DNA from: Pyrrhoderma lamaoense
Lineage: Eukaryota; Basidiomycota; Agaricomycetes; Hymenochaetales; Hymenochaetaceae
Direction: 5' to 3'
Length of the DNA stretch: 64,000 nucleotides
NCBI GenBank assembly: GCA_002794735.1
Contig: NBAZ01000025.1
Span: 124,001 to 188,000, forward strand
Positions 46,719-60,100 of the stretch are shown here, piece after piece. Within the stretch, counting starts at the first letter, position 1. Each line of letters opens with the position of its first letter. The notes under the pieces were generated by a model that was given only the letters and a program-made list of their open reading frames with translations, was not told the origin of the DNA and did not search any database. The position numbers and the translations under genes were made by a program.

Positions 46719-47365
46719 TTGACTGAAATCCCATTTGCCTTTGTATATATCTTTTTCGCTTTGCATTCTCATCATTATTGCATTTTTTTACTTCACTTTA
46801 ACGGTTTCTGTCACAATCATTACCACACCCATCTCACCTGGCATAATGCACAATGTGTTTTCTTACGACATGTGGAGGACGATCTGGCCCTCAGTATTTT
46901 AGTTCGTTTTTCGAAGTACAGTAGTATTTTTAAGACAATTCCCTCCTTTTTCTTCTTTCGATCTCATTCGGCGGTATCACAGGATTATCATTCGGCGATG
47001 CTGTGGTTCTTTTTCTTTGTCTTACTCTCGTTGCCGTAGATTTCTCTTATGTTTGCTTTGTTCTCTTATAGCTCGTTCCTTACCTTTTACTTCTGTTACT
47101 GTGGATTTTTCGCTGGCCATGTTTCTTATCGGAGTAAAGTAGACATGGAGATTGAGCATGTATCACCAATACCACCATACTCAAATACTTGAAATAGATT
47201 CTAAATACTGCCTGTTTACGTATGAAGCTGTGCTGTGCTATTTCCTCTTATCGGCAAGTCTGAGAGATTAGCGGTGAGACTCACATATATATCTTGCTTC
47301 TGACCAATATCACGATAGAACTAGAAGGACAGTCTCTACTGAACTCCACATTAATTTCACTGGTT
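46719..47365. other. CDC24 3' region and PhyH promoter
   Basis: Pyrimidine-rich for the first 400 bp (likely the CDC24 3' UTR), then AT-rich. No ORF with homology. Confidence 0.4.
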
Positions 47366-49229
47366 ATGGAACAGAAGCATTTGGAGTATCTTTCTCAAAG
47401 TCAAATTGATCAGGTGAGATATGAGAAGAGGACATAAGTTGTACATATTTCGGATCCAAAATCTTTCTTGTGGCTAGTTTTACAGAGACGGGTGAATAAG
47501 CTCCATTACAGCTTTTCTATGATGATAAGTGTATATTGAAAAATGTCTGTTGCTTTCAGCTATCTATGTTTACGAGGATTCTTGGGCCCTGAGGAAACGA
47601 TCAGTTTGCTTGACAGAGCTAGACAGCTTCTTAATGAATTCAATATTGAAGACCATCCCAAGGCAAGGCACTTATAATGATGTATCAATACCGCTCATAC
47701 CTGAGCTGATCTCTCTTTTTTCTGATAACAAACGACGCGGAATCGCCATTGGCGATTTTTTTTTTGTTTGGAAAAAATTGAAACACAATACCGAAAAAAA
47801 TGTATCATAATCGTTCACTGGATATTATACACTCGGTGAAAGTAGACAAAATTTACGACGGGAGATGATAACCATGTCGGTGACGACTATTTCTTGACCT
47901 CTGGTGACAAAATCCGCTTTTTCCTCGAAGAGGACGCAGTGGACTCCGAGGGCAAACTCACGGTTGAGAAGAATAGAGCTGTGAATAAGATTGGGCATGG
48001 TATGTACCAGTGGACTCTATTTAATTGGACCCATCAGCGTCTGCCTATGGAACATTAGGCCATCTAATATGAGAAAGGGAGAAGGGAGCCTTTCGTAAAG
48101 GTCCTGCCCTCACCCTAGCATTTTTACCGCCTTTTTACCGCCCTCCCTTTCTTGAGGGATTCATCACCGATCTAATGCATTCTTGGTGTAATTACGACTC
48201 AGAAGAACTAATGCGGTTGAACCTTTTTCTTTACATATCCAACTAGCACTGCACGAATTGGATCCTGCTTTCAAGAAGGTTACCTTACAGAACGAACGAC
48301 TTAAGAGCCTTGTACGTGATCTTCGATTCCACAAAGATCCCGTTGGTGAGATAGAGCCGTTGAAAAAAAAACATCAATAAAATTACTTATTTGATTATTG
48401 TTGACAGCTTTGCAGTCGATGGTCATAACTAAGCAGACAAAGATTGGTGGTGAAGGTTAGTAAATACCAAATATATTTTTGGCTGACAGTGATTTTGATT
48501 TTCCATTGGCATCTGTTTTCATTCGAAAATTTCACTGCGAATTTCCAGTGCCGGAGCATAATGATTCGTGAGCTACAATTTTCTATACTATACAGGAGTA
48601 AATCCAAATTGTGAAACTTATTCACTCCATTTTATAGGACATTTCTAGTAAGTCCCAAGTCACTATATGCACCGATATCGATCTATTCATCACTATGGCT
48701 GCTTAAATGTTTCTTCTTTCTGATCAAATTAACTTCGTGAAGTATACAGACCCGCCCAGCGCTCTGGGCTTTTGGTTTGCTTTAGAGAAGTGCACGCCCG
48801 AGAATGGAGCACTCTCCTTCCTTCCGGGATCTCACAAAACCGCGCCCATAACAAAACGATTTGTCCGGCTGCCGCAAGGTGGAACGGGTTTCGAGGAGCT
48901 AATTCCCGCATCAAACATACCTGCGCCTCCCGAAGGTAATTATATCTTAGAGCCTTGTGAACCAGGTATGTTTTAAAACGCAATTTTTCTCTCAATGTTT
49001 CACGTTATTCTGAGAAAGAAGCTTACTGATGGTCTTGATTTGGTTAGGCGATCTGGTGATTATCCATGGGAGCGTTTTACACAAATCCGAAAGAAACACA
49101 AGCCCTAACACTAGGTTTGCGTACACGTTCCATATGATTGATTCGCCTCCCCATGTAGTCTATGATGAGAAAAATTGGCTACAACCTACGAGGGCTATGC
49201 CCTTCTCAAGAGTTCTCGCTTCAGCCTGA
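47366..49229 (+). CDS. phytanoyl-CoA dioxygenase family protein (PHYHD1-like)
   Basis: Fe(II)/2-oxoglutarate dioxygenase. Start ATG 47366 (MEQKHLEYLSQSQIDQ). Exons: LFYDD..YLCLRGFLGPEE, TISLLDRARQLLNEF, TTGDDNHVGDDYFLTSG, DKIRFFLEEDAVDSEG, ALHELDPAFKKVTL, SMVITKQTKIGGE, VPEHNDSTFL (the HxD metal motif), YTDPPSALGFWFALE, NGALSFLPGSHK, GDLVIIHGSVLHKSERN (distal His) and NTRFAYTFHM (2-oxoglutarate Arg), ending ENWLQPT. The facial triad and the Arg are all present. Domain order matches PHYHD1 rather than peroxisomal PHYH. The intron after DHPK starts with GC (47664 region, gcaagg) and is about 184 nt. Another inferred intron (47529-47559) is only 31 nt. Frame otherwise intact. Confidence 0.9.
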
Positions 49230-49393
49230 TTTGGTTCGAAATGAAATTGAAGGGCATCGGTATTTAAACAGATTTGATTACCCGTTTTTAGTAACTTGTA
49301 CGCTTTTAGCATGGAATTTTGTACTGTAATCGTAAACAATCAGGATATATACGGATTTTTTAACTTCATCATGCTACTTGTCATGCGCCTTCG

Positions 49394-51640
49394 TCAGTAG
49401 TGGACCTGCACCTTAGCTCTCTCGATGATCTTTTCGGGAGTTAGATTGTATAATTCGTCAATAAGGGCTGGTAAAAACGTTCCCGTCCCTCTAACATCCT
49501 CTCTTTCAGCCGCAAACTCCGAAGCCACAGTGATCGCCAGTATTCTAGACGTCATTAGACACAAGGACCCAAGGTAGTAGAGAGCCCTTACCCTCCAATT
49601 GCTGCTATTAGCATATCTCCACGTATGATACGGCCTGCATCCTCGTTGCTATTCGCACTAAGATTTGCCGCGGCACAGAACGCTCCTACACTGGTCCCAA
49701 CAATACATCCGGATCCAGTGATATTCGGAAGGAGCCCAGATCCATTTGTAGAGCTTACAGCAATCTGGCCATTGGACACCCAGTCAGTTTTCCCGGTCAT
49801 AGCTATTACACATCCTGAACCCCATTTCAGTTTAAATACACATGCTAGCTCAAAAAAAAGATCTCATACGCTCTTTCATGGCTAATTGACTAAGCATCGG
49901 AAGTGGATTCGCGAAGCCACCACCTACGCTGTCTACACCTTTGGACTTGACCTAATTTCACAAAATCCTTGATCAGAAGCATATTGTGAACATTATAGTG
50001 CTAAAACATACTTCTTCCGAGGCTGCGAGCGCGCCAATTTCCGCGGGATTGCCTTTAATCACAGAGGCTTGCCAGTGGTTTAATAGTTCTATAACAGTCA
50101 TTAGCTACTAAGCTACTTGATCAACCTGTCAAAAAGCCTACCTTGAGCGGTTTCAAATCTGAATTTTGTTGCACCAACAGCTACTGGGTCGAAGACTATC
50201 GGTTTCTTCCTTCTGTTCATCCATTTTCCTAGTAAAGACAATTAACGTCGCCAGTGAGAGTAGATATTTGCGGCATACCTGCTTCAAGCATCCCAGATTT
50301 GTCGCTTATGGTCCCAAAGTTAACGAGCAGGGCACCACTAACTTTGCTAAGGTCCTCCATCTCTTGGACGGCGTTTGCCATTATTGGACTAGCACCTAGC
50401 GCCAAAGTGACGTTAGCGGATTGGTTAGTCACAACGTTGTTTGTGATCTAGATTATGCAGCGATTTGAAATGTTTGAGTACACACTTTACGAAACTGTAG
50501 TACATACTCACATACCTGATGCACTACGGGTCCTGTTTCTCGGATTTTCGATAATAAATTTGCCACAGTATTTATAATTTCTCTAGCCTGTAAGGGCTTG
50601 GAAGACGGATTTTTGAAAAAGGATGGGCTTGAGAGGAAAGACTGGGTGATTTCTGACAACTCCTTGGCGGCTTCTTGTGGCTGATTAGCAGACATAATTG
50701 CACTAACTACAGCAACTCCGTCTAAAGGTCTTCCGGTCTCCGATACAGCCCATGAAGAGTTCGTAAATATTTTTCTCTGAGATACCACCTGTAGATACCC
50801 GATGAAAGGAATTAACTCATAGAAGTAAGTTGAATTAACACATTCATACCGATTGCGACACACTTGACATTGGTTCCCTCAAGTGTATGTATAATTTCAC
50901 CAACTCCACGGACACCTATCGTGTTCTTTGCGTCCTTCTTTGTTTGAGTATTCCATACTGGGCCGATTCCGATGTAATCCGCCCCATCTTCAACTGCAGC
51001 GAGGGATTCCGAAACAGTATTTGCAGAGACGCCGATAATAGCACCCGCTGGAAGCATTTCGCGTACCTTGATAGCAGGCATATCCGTTTGCCCAACATGA
51101 ACCCATCTGCACCTATCGCAAGCGCTATGTCGACCCTGGACAGAACAAAGGTATCAGAATAACAGATGCAAAGGGGAGGATGAAAACGCATTAGAGACTC
51201 TAACCTATCATTGATGAGGATTGGTACTTGGTATTTATGACAAATCTCCTTTGTCTTTTGGGCAATCTCTAAGAACTACAAGCTCCCAAGAATTAAAATT
51301 CATTCGTCCATATAACTTCCTTAGAAACTCTACCTCCTTCGTTTCAGTGTTCTTCTCGCGAACCTGTACCACTGTCACTCCGCCTTTAAGAGCCTTTGTT
51401 ATTGATATCAGATATTGTCAACAAAAATCGTATATTCGAATAGAACTCCTTGAACATGATGAAATGACTCGGACCTCTTCAAGTGTTTCATAATAATCCT
51501 GAATAAAGTAAAGAATATTTGCATTTAAGATAGTTTGGTCTCTATCTGACAAACTACAATACCCACTGCCCCACTGCAAGCTGTTCTCTCCCAGTAACAA
51601 GATACACAGAATAGTTGATTGGTGTTTTGTAGTTGGACAT
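49394..51640 (-). CDS. THI6: bifunctional thiamine-phosphate synthase / hydroxyethylthiazole kinase
   Basis: Thiamine biosynthesis: joins HMP-PP and HET-P, and phosphorylates hydroxyethylthiazole. Start ATG 51640 (MSNYKTPINYSVYLVTGRE). N-terminal TenI/ThiE barrel: DIALAIGADGFMLG, GAIIGVSANTVSE, AAVEDGADYIGIGPVW (phosphate-binding region), NTIGVRGVGEI, DGVAVVSAIMSA. C-terminal ThiM kinase: VVHQITNNVVTNQSANVTLALGA split over exons, MANAVQEMEDLS, LVNFGTISDKS, PIVFDPVAVGATKFR, VIKGNPAEIGAL, GVDSVGGG, AMTGKTDWVSNG, and NITGSGCIVGTSVGAF, where the Cys of GSGC is the catalytic residue. Ends IERAKVQVHY, TGA at 49394. About 520-540 residues as in yeast Thi6. Expected thiamine repression; no element identified. 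Confidence 0.94.
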
Positions 51641-52191
51641 AGTGTCAGGTTCAAGACGCGTGAGATTATATGCGTCATAAACCATATCATTTCCGAAAAA
51701 AATCACAAATAACCAATCAGTAGATTAGCGAATGCACGTAGTTTTCAGCAAATAGCACAAAGTGATCGTGAGTGGCTTCAAAATTATGTAAAAACAGCAT
51801 CTGAATTATGCGCTACATATGTAACACCGAGTAAGAATGGTATCGCACAAGAAATTTTAGTGTAAATAGAGAAAAGAAAGAATAGGAGAAAAGTAGAAAA
51901 AATACACTTGGCTCAACGAATCACAGGTCCAAGAAGAATACAGTATTTGTAAATACAATCTAGAGCTAAGTTGTATCCGGAGAAATATAGTTAAAAGATG
52001 TTCAAGTATATGTAGGTCAGGGGGGAACATGCGAACGTCCAGCATGCATGCGCGCTCCAGCCAGTCTCAACCATGAAGTCATTAGCGTATGTTCATCATC
52101 AGCGTGAAATGACATTAGTTTTCAGTACCAAATTATCGTGAGGAACGCCAATTTAGGAAGGCCAATAACATTCAAAAATCAGATGTAATCA
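51641..52191. other. intergenic
   Basis: AT-rich spacer between the THI6 start and the stop of the disordered-protein gene (both minus strand). I see no thiamine riboswitch-like conserved core and no ORF. Confidence 0.4.
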
Positions 52192-55100
52192 TCATGCTCC
52201 AACTTCATCCCAGTTCCAGTCCCGACGAACATTAGCAGCTACCGATAATTTCCCTTGTTCCTTCCGTTGGCGTAAATTCTTGACTTCTGTGTGAATTAGG
52301 TCTCGTAGGCGCTCGAGGTCTACTGGTCGTTCTGCACGGGAACCCATCAACAAATTCCGCCATATCCCTGCCGCAGCGACGGAGTTGTCTATAGGCAATT
52401 GATGAGGTCGGTGCAAGCGGACCATCTTCTGCATGAGATGGTCTGGGCTCGGATACAAAGCCCCTGGCCACGCAATTCGAATCGCAAACCACCAGCCCAA
52501 GGGCTAAATTGGATATGTTAATAAGTCAGAATTATAAAAGATACAAAAGCGAACGTACTCGGCCATCTGGAAGACACTTTTCTGGGTAGGTGTCGTATGT
52601 TGTGAGAGTACCATCCGGTAATGAGAATCTGAAGGGTGAGTTAGTTAAGAAATTATTGTGTAGCATAGGCATAATTTGCATACTTATGAGATACCCAATG
52701 ATTAGGATCACTGCGATGCTTGCACAAAACAACAATGATCCGTGGCATGCCTTCCAATCCGAACGGAGTCCATAGATCTCGCAACATTCCACAGGCGTCA
52801 CCGTGCCGTCCATGGAATACAGCATTATTGATGGCGTCTGCCATATTTGGTGGAACAAATAACCGGTCGACTCTCCCAGGAGGAACTTCAGTTAATTGTT
52901 GGCGGACATAGCGTTTATACATCTGTGTACTCCAAATACTAAGCGCAACTTCGTCTGCTTGAGAACCACGTTGTGTACTTGATATTGCAGCATCAAGCTC
53001 ACTCATAGGCCATACAATGGCCCAGTTCAACAGACGCTGATGAATTTTCTGCCAAGGTGGAGTGGCAGGCACTTCATGGTATTCCGGTTGCCAGGCAGCT
53101 CCAGAATTAACTGTTTCTAGTACGCCTTGTTGTTCGGTCGGAATAGGTGGTAAGGGAGGGGAGTCTTGACGTGGTGGATCTTCAATATCTGGAATCTCAG
53201 AATCTGGGACATCATGAACAACTCCTGAATCGTGTCGACCGTCTATACTCTCTTCATGAAGTTCCCAACTCTGGTGGGTCATTGCAACTGAACGTGCCTG
53301 TTCCTTGACCCGCAGCCGATATAACTCTTCCTCTAAAACTTGCTGCCCTGGGGATACTCCTCTTTCACTCTGGGAAAGAAGATCTTGACGTGGTTTGTAG
53401 GGCCGGTATTCTCCATCTTGAGTTGGAGGAGTACGATCTGTATAAGCAAGACCAGCCGGGGCCCGAGTGCTTGCATCTTCAAACTCATCGGGTTCCCTGC
53501 GTACAGCTGAACGATCGAGTCGGTGCAAGGATCCCGATAGTGTCTCACGTTCTCGATCGCGATTCCTGTCACGAAGAGTGTACTCAGTTTCGGGGGTCTG
53601 AATGTAGATTCACCTGCGCCTGTCATTTGGGTACCGATAGGAATAGTCAATGTACGTGGGGTGTGATCTCCATAGTGTTCCACCTCCACTTCCTTCTCTG
53701 TAACTGATGCAGGCTTTTCATTAGCTATAGCCCCACGATATGTGTGTGTGTGTGTGTGTAAATGACTTTGGGGTAGTTGCGCCGGGGTTTCATTCGGTTT
53801 CAGTTGCGCTAGCTGGGGTCCTAGCGCAGCCACTTTATTCTCCATGGTCCTCAGCTGAGTCATCATCTCACGAGCCCAAGCAGGTGGATCCTATGAGTAG
53901 AAATTTCGTAATTAGTCATAAAGTTGTATTAAACTATAGAGTAAGAGTATCTTACATCAGGGTTGAAGCTTGGCCCGTTAGTACTATGCCAACTTGGATC
54001 ATGATCATGGAATTTCTTCCTATATTGTTTAATTCCTTCACGATCACTCTTGAAACCTAATTTCCGTATTCTCGCCGCAACGGCTTTGCGTAATGCTTTC
54101 CTTACAACTTCGTGTTGCATATCGTTATCTGCTGCATGTAAAAGGATGCATAAGTCTTCATCGTGATATTGCGACCTCTTTACATCCTCTGCAAGAACAC
54201 TTGGAGCGATCATTGATGTCCGGGGTGTACGCGAACTCAAGATTCCCTGAACGATTTCTGTTTCGTAATCATTCAATTCTTCGTCCTCTACCTTGATTCT
54301 CCGCGGGACTCAGTACGAGGAGCTACTTGAGGTTCTACACGGGATGGTAATCTAGGCGTAGGTGTCGCCAGAGAATCATCGGCGTCTGACCGTAGGGTAC
54401 GTGGTGCTGAAGGAACAGGTGAAAGATCAGGTATCTTGGATGTCTGAGACTTGATACGAGACATCCGCGAATCTATGCTCGGAGCTCGCCCTTGACCATA
54501 GTTCTCAGGTAGAGGAAGAGGAGGGGGCATCTGCTTGTATTGATGTTGCTGATACTGAATCGGTGGATTGGACGGTGGAGGAGGGACAGGACGATAGCTT
54601 GATACAGAAGAAGTACTAGTCTGGAAACTATTTTGGTGTGCATTAATTGTATAAGCATCTGTTTCTTCCCCCCATCCAGTCTCAGTCTCATCCCATGCAG
54701 TTGTTGCTCTCGTGGTAGCTTTAGTTCCGTTACCGTTACGACCATATAGGAGCCCACTCAATCCACTGTCACCAGTATAGTCGTTCGGAATGGTCCCATA
54801 TTCGGACTGGTCACGAGCAGAGGGAATAGGCCGTTGAGAAGGGACTCTGATAGACTGAGATACGCGGGATGGGGTCCTTGTAGAAGGTGCTCCAGTGTCG
54901 TGTTGGAGGGCACCAAAGGACTGAAAGTCATGCATAGGTTGAAATTGGCTTATTGGACTCATTTGAGATTGTCCAGGAGTCTGAGTAGGTGCTTTGGATG
55001 GTCCCCGAGAAGGGACACGAGTGCCAGTTCTAGAAGATTTCAAGGTTCGTGATTGTGCACCAGGAGATAACATCGCGGCAGCCAAGTCAGCCTCAGCATT

Positions 55101-56455
55101 TGAGGGTCGATGAGATCCAATAACAGAAGTGATGGGTTTTGGTGACTTCATACGAGGAGAACGTAGGTCACCAGTAAACTCAGAGTGATCCCTCTCCGTA
55201 TGCGCCTTTTCAGTCTGTGCTCTTTCACTTGGAGGCTTACTTTGAGACCCATGGGGCTTTCAAAGTAGGGTCAATTAATGAGATATACGAAAATCATGGA
55301 TCATCTTACAATGCTGATTGTTGTGGATCCATCGGGACCTATATTAACCGTGATACCAGCCTGTCTTTGTTGGTTATGGGAGGATCTTGAGAAAGAAACT
55401 GAGAAGACGCCTGGCTTGGATCACTCGGGGCTCGATATCTATGCCCACGTCGGCAATTCTCGGGGACATCGCAGATGCTCTGCCTGTTGGTCTTAGTACG
55501 TGTTGGCCCCACTAATTGATATAAGTTTAGTATCGTGAACTTGATAAGTTCGATATACATACAGGTGCTCTATGTGGACTAGGGGGTTCGACTGGGGTAC
55601 ACCGGTGCTTGTGTGTAAAGGGGTACCGTTTGCCATGTGCTGAGAATTACGGTAGGTACGAAAGAGTTAGTTCTTCCTACAATGCCACTTTAAAAACATG
55701 GCAGAAACATACAGTATGCTGAGCAGTTAGCGGCGCGGACTGCGTCGGTGATGTACCAAAATAGCTTTCCCGTGGCGGTCCCAAGTTCCCAAATGATGAA
55801 GCATATGAGGCGTGTCTTGGCCCAGGACCATCCTCTGGGGCATGCCCATATACCGGATATGGTTCAGTAGCCTATGCAAGATTGGGCATAAAAACCAAAC
55901 ATAGCAGGAGATCTAAATGCAGCATACCTGATCGTTTTCATGCAAGGAAGCGGTCCGTTCAGATTTCGCAATATCCGAGCGCACACCTTCTTGAATATTG
56001 GATGATATTTCAGCACGATCGATATTTTCATAAGTCATCTCAGAGTATTCAGGCTCATCATTGTCGTTATGGTCTGCAGTGTATGCTTGTCGAGAAAGAG
56101 CAGATGAGCGATGTTGACTGGACGCTCTGTTTCTGTAGGCGTTAAGCCGAGCCGTTAGTTGCGGGTCATTTGGATCAAAGCCGTGTTCAGATGGTAAACT
56201 TTCTGTCATCATACTATCCCGTACAGGACTAGCACCCCCTGAACGCTGGATGCCTTCCAAGTAGAGGAGGACTAGTAAACTAGAATGTTAGCTATAACAC
56301 ATATAGATAGAGACTAGTATCATTACCCTTTTCACTTGGAGCTATTGAGATAACCAGTTAGAAAGGTAACTCCGCTGTGAGGTTATCTAGAGGTTTTGCT
56401 CACCTGGTGTACTGGATCGCAGCAGAATGGGTGTCAAAACCTCTGAGTTGTTCAT
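52192..56455 (-). CDS. large disordered protein with a conserved C-terminal domain of unknown function
   Basis: Start ATG 56455 (MNNSEVLTPILLRSS), stop TGA 52192. Mostly low-complexity Ser/Pro/Thr/Arg sequence with acidic patches (EYSEMTYENIDRAEI; GWGEETDAYTINAHQ) and a poly-Pro stretch. A helical segment (HDEDLCILLHAADNDMQHEV, RKALRKAVAARIRKLGF; about 54180-54040) and a short coiled coil (REMMTQLRTMENKVAAL) follow. The C-terminal domain (about 53050-52200) reads LLNWAIVWPMSELDAAI, MPRIIVVLCKHRSDPNHWV, FSLPDGTLTTYDTYPEKC, LGWWFAIRIAWPGALY, QLPIDNSVAAAGIWRNLL. The HW...D...Q pattern looks like a Ulp1/C48 protease core, but the Cys position reads Ser/Ala. One-base break at GGGGG 53592-53596. 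Head-to-head with CTF4. Function not known. Confidence 0.75.
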
Positions 56456-57147
56456 TGTGTTGAGGAATGGTTAGAGATAAAGATGAGGATGAAAATTAGG
56501 CGTCGCAGAGAAGAGTAAGTATTCGTAAGTCGTAAAAAAACGATAGTGTATTGTAGAAGATTGGGATGAGTCTAAAAATTAGAGGACGTGATGATGAAGG
56601 GCAGGTCGCTACGTTTGAATAGGTAAGTATGGATGGACGCCGCGAGGCTATATTCAACAACCAAATATGTACAAACGACTCGCCATGCATGTGAGATCAT
56701 AGCCTAAACTGAGTTTAATATGATATTGATATCTTCAATATTATCACGCCCTTTATACTTCTTCTACATAACGGTGCAGAATAGCGGACGTTTCCAACAT
56801 TATTGAACATAGCTTCAAAGAAATTATTATATGTAGCATGCTTACACAAAATATGCAGATATTAATCAGGAAATCAAGAACATATCGTCATTCTGATCTT
56901 AGGCAATCAATCTGGAGTTCTAGATTTTCAATGCTCTTCGAATTTCAAGTCTAGCCCATAAAAGAAGTTGCTCCTGAGATATAACATTTAGTTCATTTCC
57001 GGATGCATAGATAATAAGATATCATAGTCATAGAAGCTTAGGTTTAGGCCGTAACACTGTGATGAAGGGCGTCACGCCGCGTCTTGTCACATCTTCTTCA
57101 CGCGTTACCTTTCTCACTCGACGCGTTCACTGACACCTGTACTACAT
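56456..57147. promoter_or_regulatory. divergent upstream region of the disordered-protein gene and CTF4
   Basis: About 690 bp between two head-to-head starts. AT-rich. Contains an ACGCGT at 57120-57125 (CTCGACGCGTTCACTG) just upstream of the CTF4 ATG, matching the MCB/MBF G1-S element consensus expected of DNA-replication genes; a second acgcgt lies at 57100-57105 (tcacgcgttacc). Confidence 0.5.
57100..57125 (+). promoter_or_regulatory. paired MCB-like (ACGCGT) boxes upstream of CTF4
   Basis: Two ACGCGT hexamers about 20 bp apart, 25-50 bp upstream of the ATG at 57148. ACGCGT is the MBF (Mbp1-Swi6) binding site that drives replication genes at G1/S in fungi. The sites are visible in the sequence; regulation is inferred. 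Confidence 0.55.
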
Positions 57148-60100
57148 ATGGATACAAACAGACTTGACGATTATGAAGAAGGCAATATTACTCAGTACAA
57201 GGCGCACCCTCCCGGAAGCTCATGCATGGTACTTTCTAGGGATGGAAGGTACATGACACGTACCGACTTTGCTCTAAACATATAATGACTTAATACATAG
57301 TATTGCGTATACAGGTGGAAGCGATTCATTAGTGCGACTTTGGAGGGTCGACCAACGCGAAAGAAGAGAACCAGAAACTTGTCTGGATGCTTATGAAGCT
57401 ATCACTACACTCGCTGTTGATGTGAGTTTCAGGTATCTTCATGCGGACAAATGACTAAACTAATACACAAATCAGAATCATGGCTGGTTCTCAGGTGGTC
57501 TTGATTCGCATGTACGCAGATACTCGAAAACCTCGCTTGAAATGGAGGGCTTGGTAACGAGAGCCAATGCTATTCCTATACGGTGGATAGAGGTGGACCC
57601 CAAAGATCACAAGATTGCGGTCGCATCAGAGTAAGTGTATTCAGAGGTCTTTCCGTGAATTTCAGTTCTCAGTAGGACGTAAAGCGAAACAGTAATCAAA
57701 GTTATTGATATTAATGAAACAAAAAATATAATGCTCCTCGAGGGACATCGAAAGGGAGTGCGGAGTGCAACATGGCACCCATCTGGGACATTACTAGTAC
57801 GTTCGCCTTTCTAACGGTGGGTCGTCATATGCTAATAGAACTGCTAAAGACTTCATGTGGCTCAGATGGGAAATTGATTGCTTGGGATATCTCTCAAGGA
57901 GAAGCGAGAATTGAAAAGACACTGGAAGGGATAATACCCGAAGTAGCAGATCAAGAGTAAATTGTCAATATTGCATAAGCTATCTCACCACTTACGATGT
58001 TGTAGATCGGAAGAATTTGAGCATGAGTGTGCTGCAGTATGGCACCCGTCGGGCATGTACTTTGCAGTTGCAACTAAGGCACGAGGTGAGTTGAAGTTTA
58101 TTCTATGCTATTTCCAATTAAACTCGATTCTCTAGAAATAATTACCATCTCTCGAAGTACTTGGTCAAAACGAGAAACACTTTCGGATAAAGATTGTATA
58201 GGCTCCCCTACAGCCCTTGCCTTTTCTCCCAATGGGCGCTATCTTGTCTCAGCATTCGACTCTGGCATTTTTATTTGGGATATCAATACTCATAAGGTAG
58301 TCGCTAGACAAACTACAAAACGAAAGACAGTTGTGCATAAAATAGCATTCTCAGCACATAATATGGTAGTATGGATTGATAGTGCGGGTATGCTCATGCG
58401 CTGGCTGGATCCTGTTCCGCGGGAAACTGGATCGAAATTCAGCACGAGAATCTCGACAGATGCACTCTTCAATGATGTTGCCATGGCTGATGAGACGACT
58501 AGTATTGGGGATGGAGATAATATTCTTAGAGATGGTATTCTGGATGAACAGGACGAAGACTGGATTATTGATGATCTGGGGGATGGGATGAAAGACAAAG
58601 GAGAGGCAGACTTAGCCGGTCCTGGAACAAGAGAAATGGGTAGGTTTCTCTTAATCTTATCAGATAATAAGGGATTAGTTACTTAATGAAATCTAGTGAG
58701 TGTTACCAAAGCTCAGCCAGCTTTCCAACCAGGAGCTACACCTTTCCGCAATAAAAGGCGGTATCTCTGTGAGTACATTGAGTGTTTTGTATATAAGCTA
58801 GATTAAAAATTTAATTCAAACTAGCGTTCAATAATATCGGCGTTGTGGAGGTCGTCGATCAGGATACTCACCATGTTGTCAATATCGAGTTCCATGATCA
58901 AACGACTCGCAAGAACTATCACTTCATGGATTCATACAAATATAACTTAGCTTCTATTGGTACGTATTACTACCCATATCGCTAGACCAATCTTATGCCA
59001 TAGCAAATTAGGCGAACGAGGTATTGTCTATGCCTGTCCTCCTGAAACTGGACACTCAGCACGAATCACGTATAAACCTTATGCAACCTGGGCCTCGACA
59101 GGTGAATGGACACAGCTGCTTCCCGAAGGAGAATATGCAGTCTCTGTGGCTGCAGGAGGGATACCTCCAACACGTGCTCTGCGCTTATTACAAGAGGCTG
59201 ATGCAGAGGGAAATGGTTATGTTGTGGTCGCTACCAATACAGGGTTGATACGCTTCTTCTCGGGAGGTGGTATGCAGAAGGGGCCCATCTGGGCTATCGA
59301 CGGAGACGTTGTTTCGATGATCGCCGGCGAGACTACGTATTCGTTGTACACCGGGAAGGGGGAACAAGCTTGGACGGTAATCAAAACCTAAAGTATACCT
59401 TGAGAACATCAGATACATTTCGTGTTATGCATACCGGTCGATTACCTATCAACAAGGGGCATACCTTGAAATGGATTGGTATCACTGATGAAGGTGTAAG
59501 TAGATGTCTGTCTTCCTCTGCTGTGTAATCGTCTGATGCAAACGCTTCCTAATGTTTTACAGGCACCAGTGATATATGACTCGGCCGAACGTCTGATAAT
59601 GCTAGAGCACTTCCGCTTTACGTCCCAAGGATCTTGGGTTGTCTTGTTGGATGCGAAGAAACTAGCTCGTCGCGTAGGGAAAGATGAATCGTACTGGCCG
59701 GTCGGTGTTTCAAAGAGTACGCTGATGGCTATTATTCTTAAGGGAAGAGACAGCTTCCCTGGTTTCCCGCGTCCTCTGGCCCAGGAGTTAGATATGGCAA
59801 TGCCATATCTTGACATGGATAGTCCCGAGTCTCAAAAGGAGGAAAGGTACGATTGGATCTTTCTATGCATATCTATAAAGTTTAAACGATATGCCCTAGA
59901 TTTGCGAGAGAAAACATCCTGTTAGATCAAATTCGCGATACCTTAGATGAAGCGTCTCTTACAACAGATGCCATATCCAAAACAGAACTCGAGCTTGATA
60001 AGGAATTAATACAGCTCGTGCAACTCGCTTGTAAACACGACCGTTTACAACGTGCACTTGATGTTGTTCGCTGTCTCCACCATATAAACTCCTTTGACCT

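Noticed and set aside
53741..53759. TG dinucleotide microsatellite as an intergenic repeat
   Set aside because: It lies within the coding exon of the disordered protein, where it encodes a His-Thr repeat in frame.
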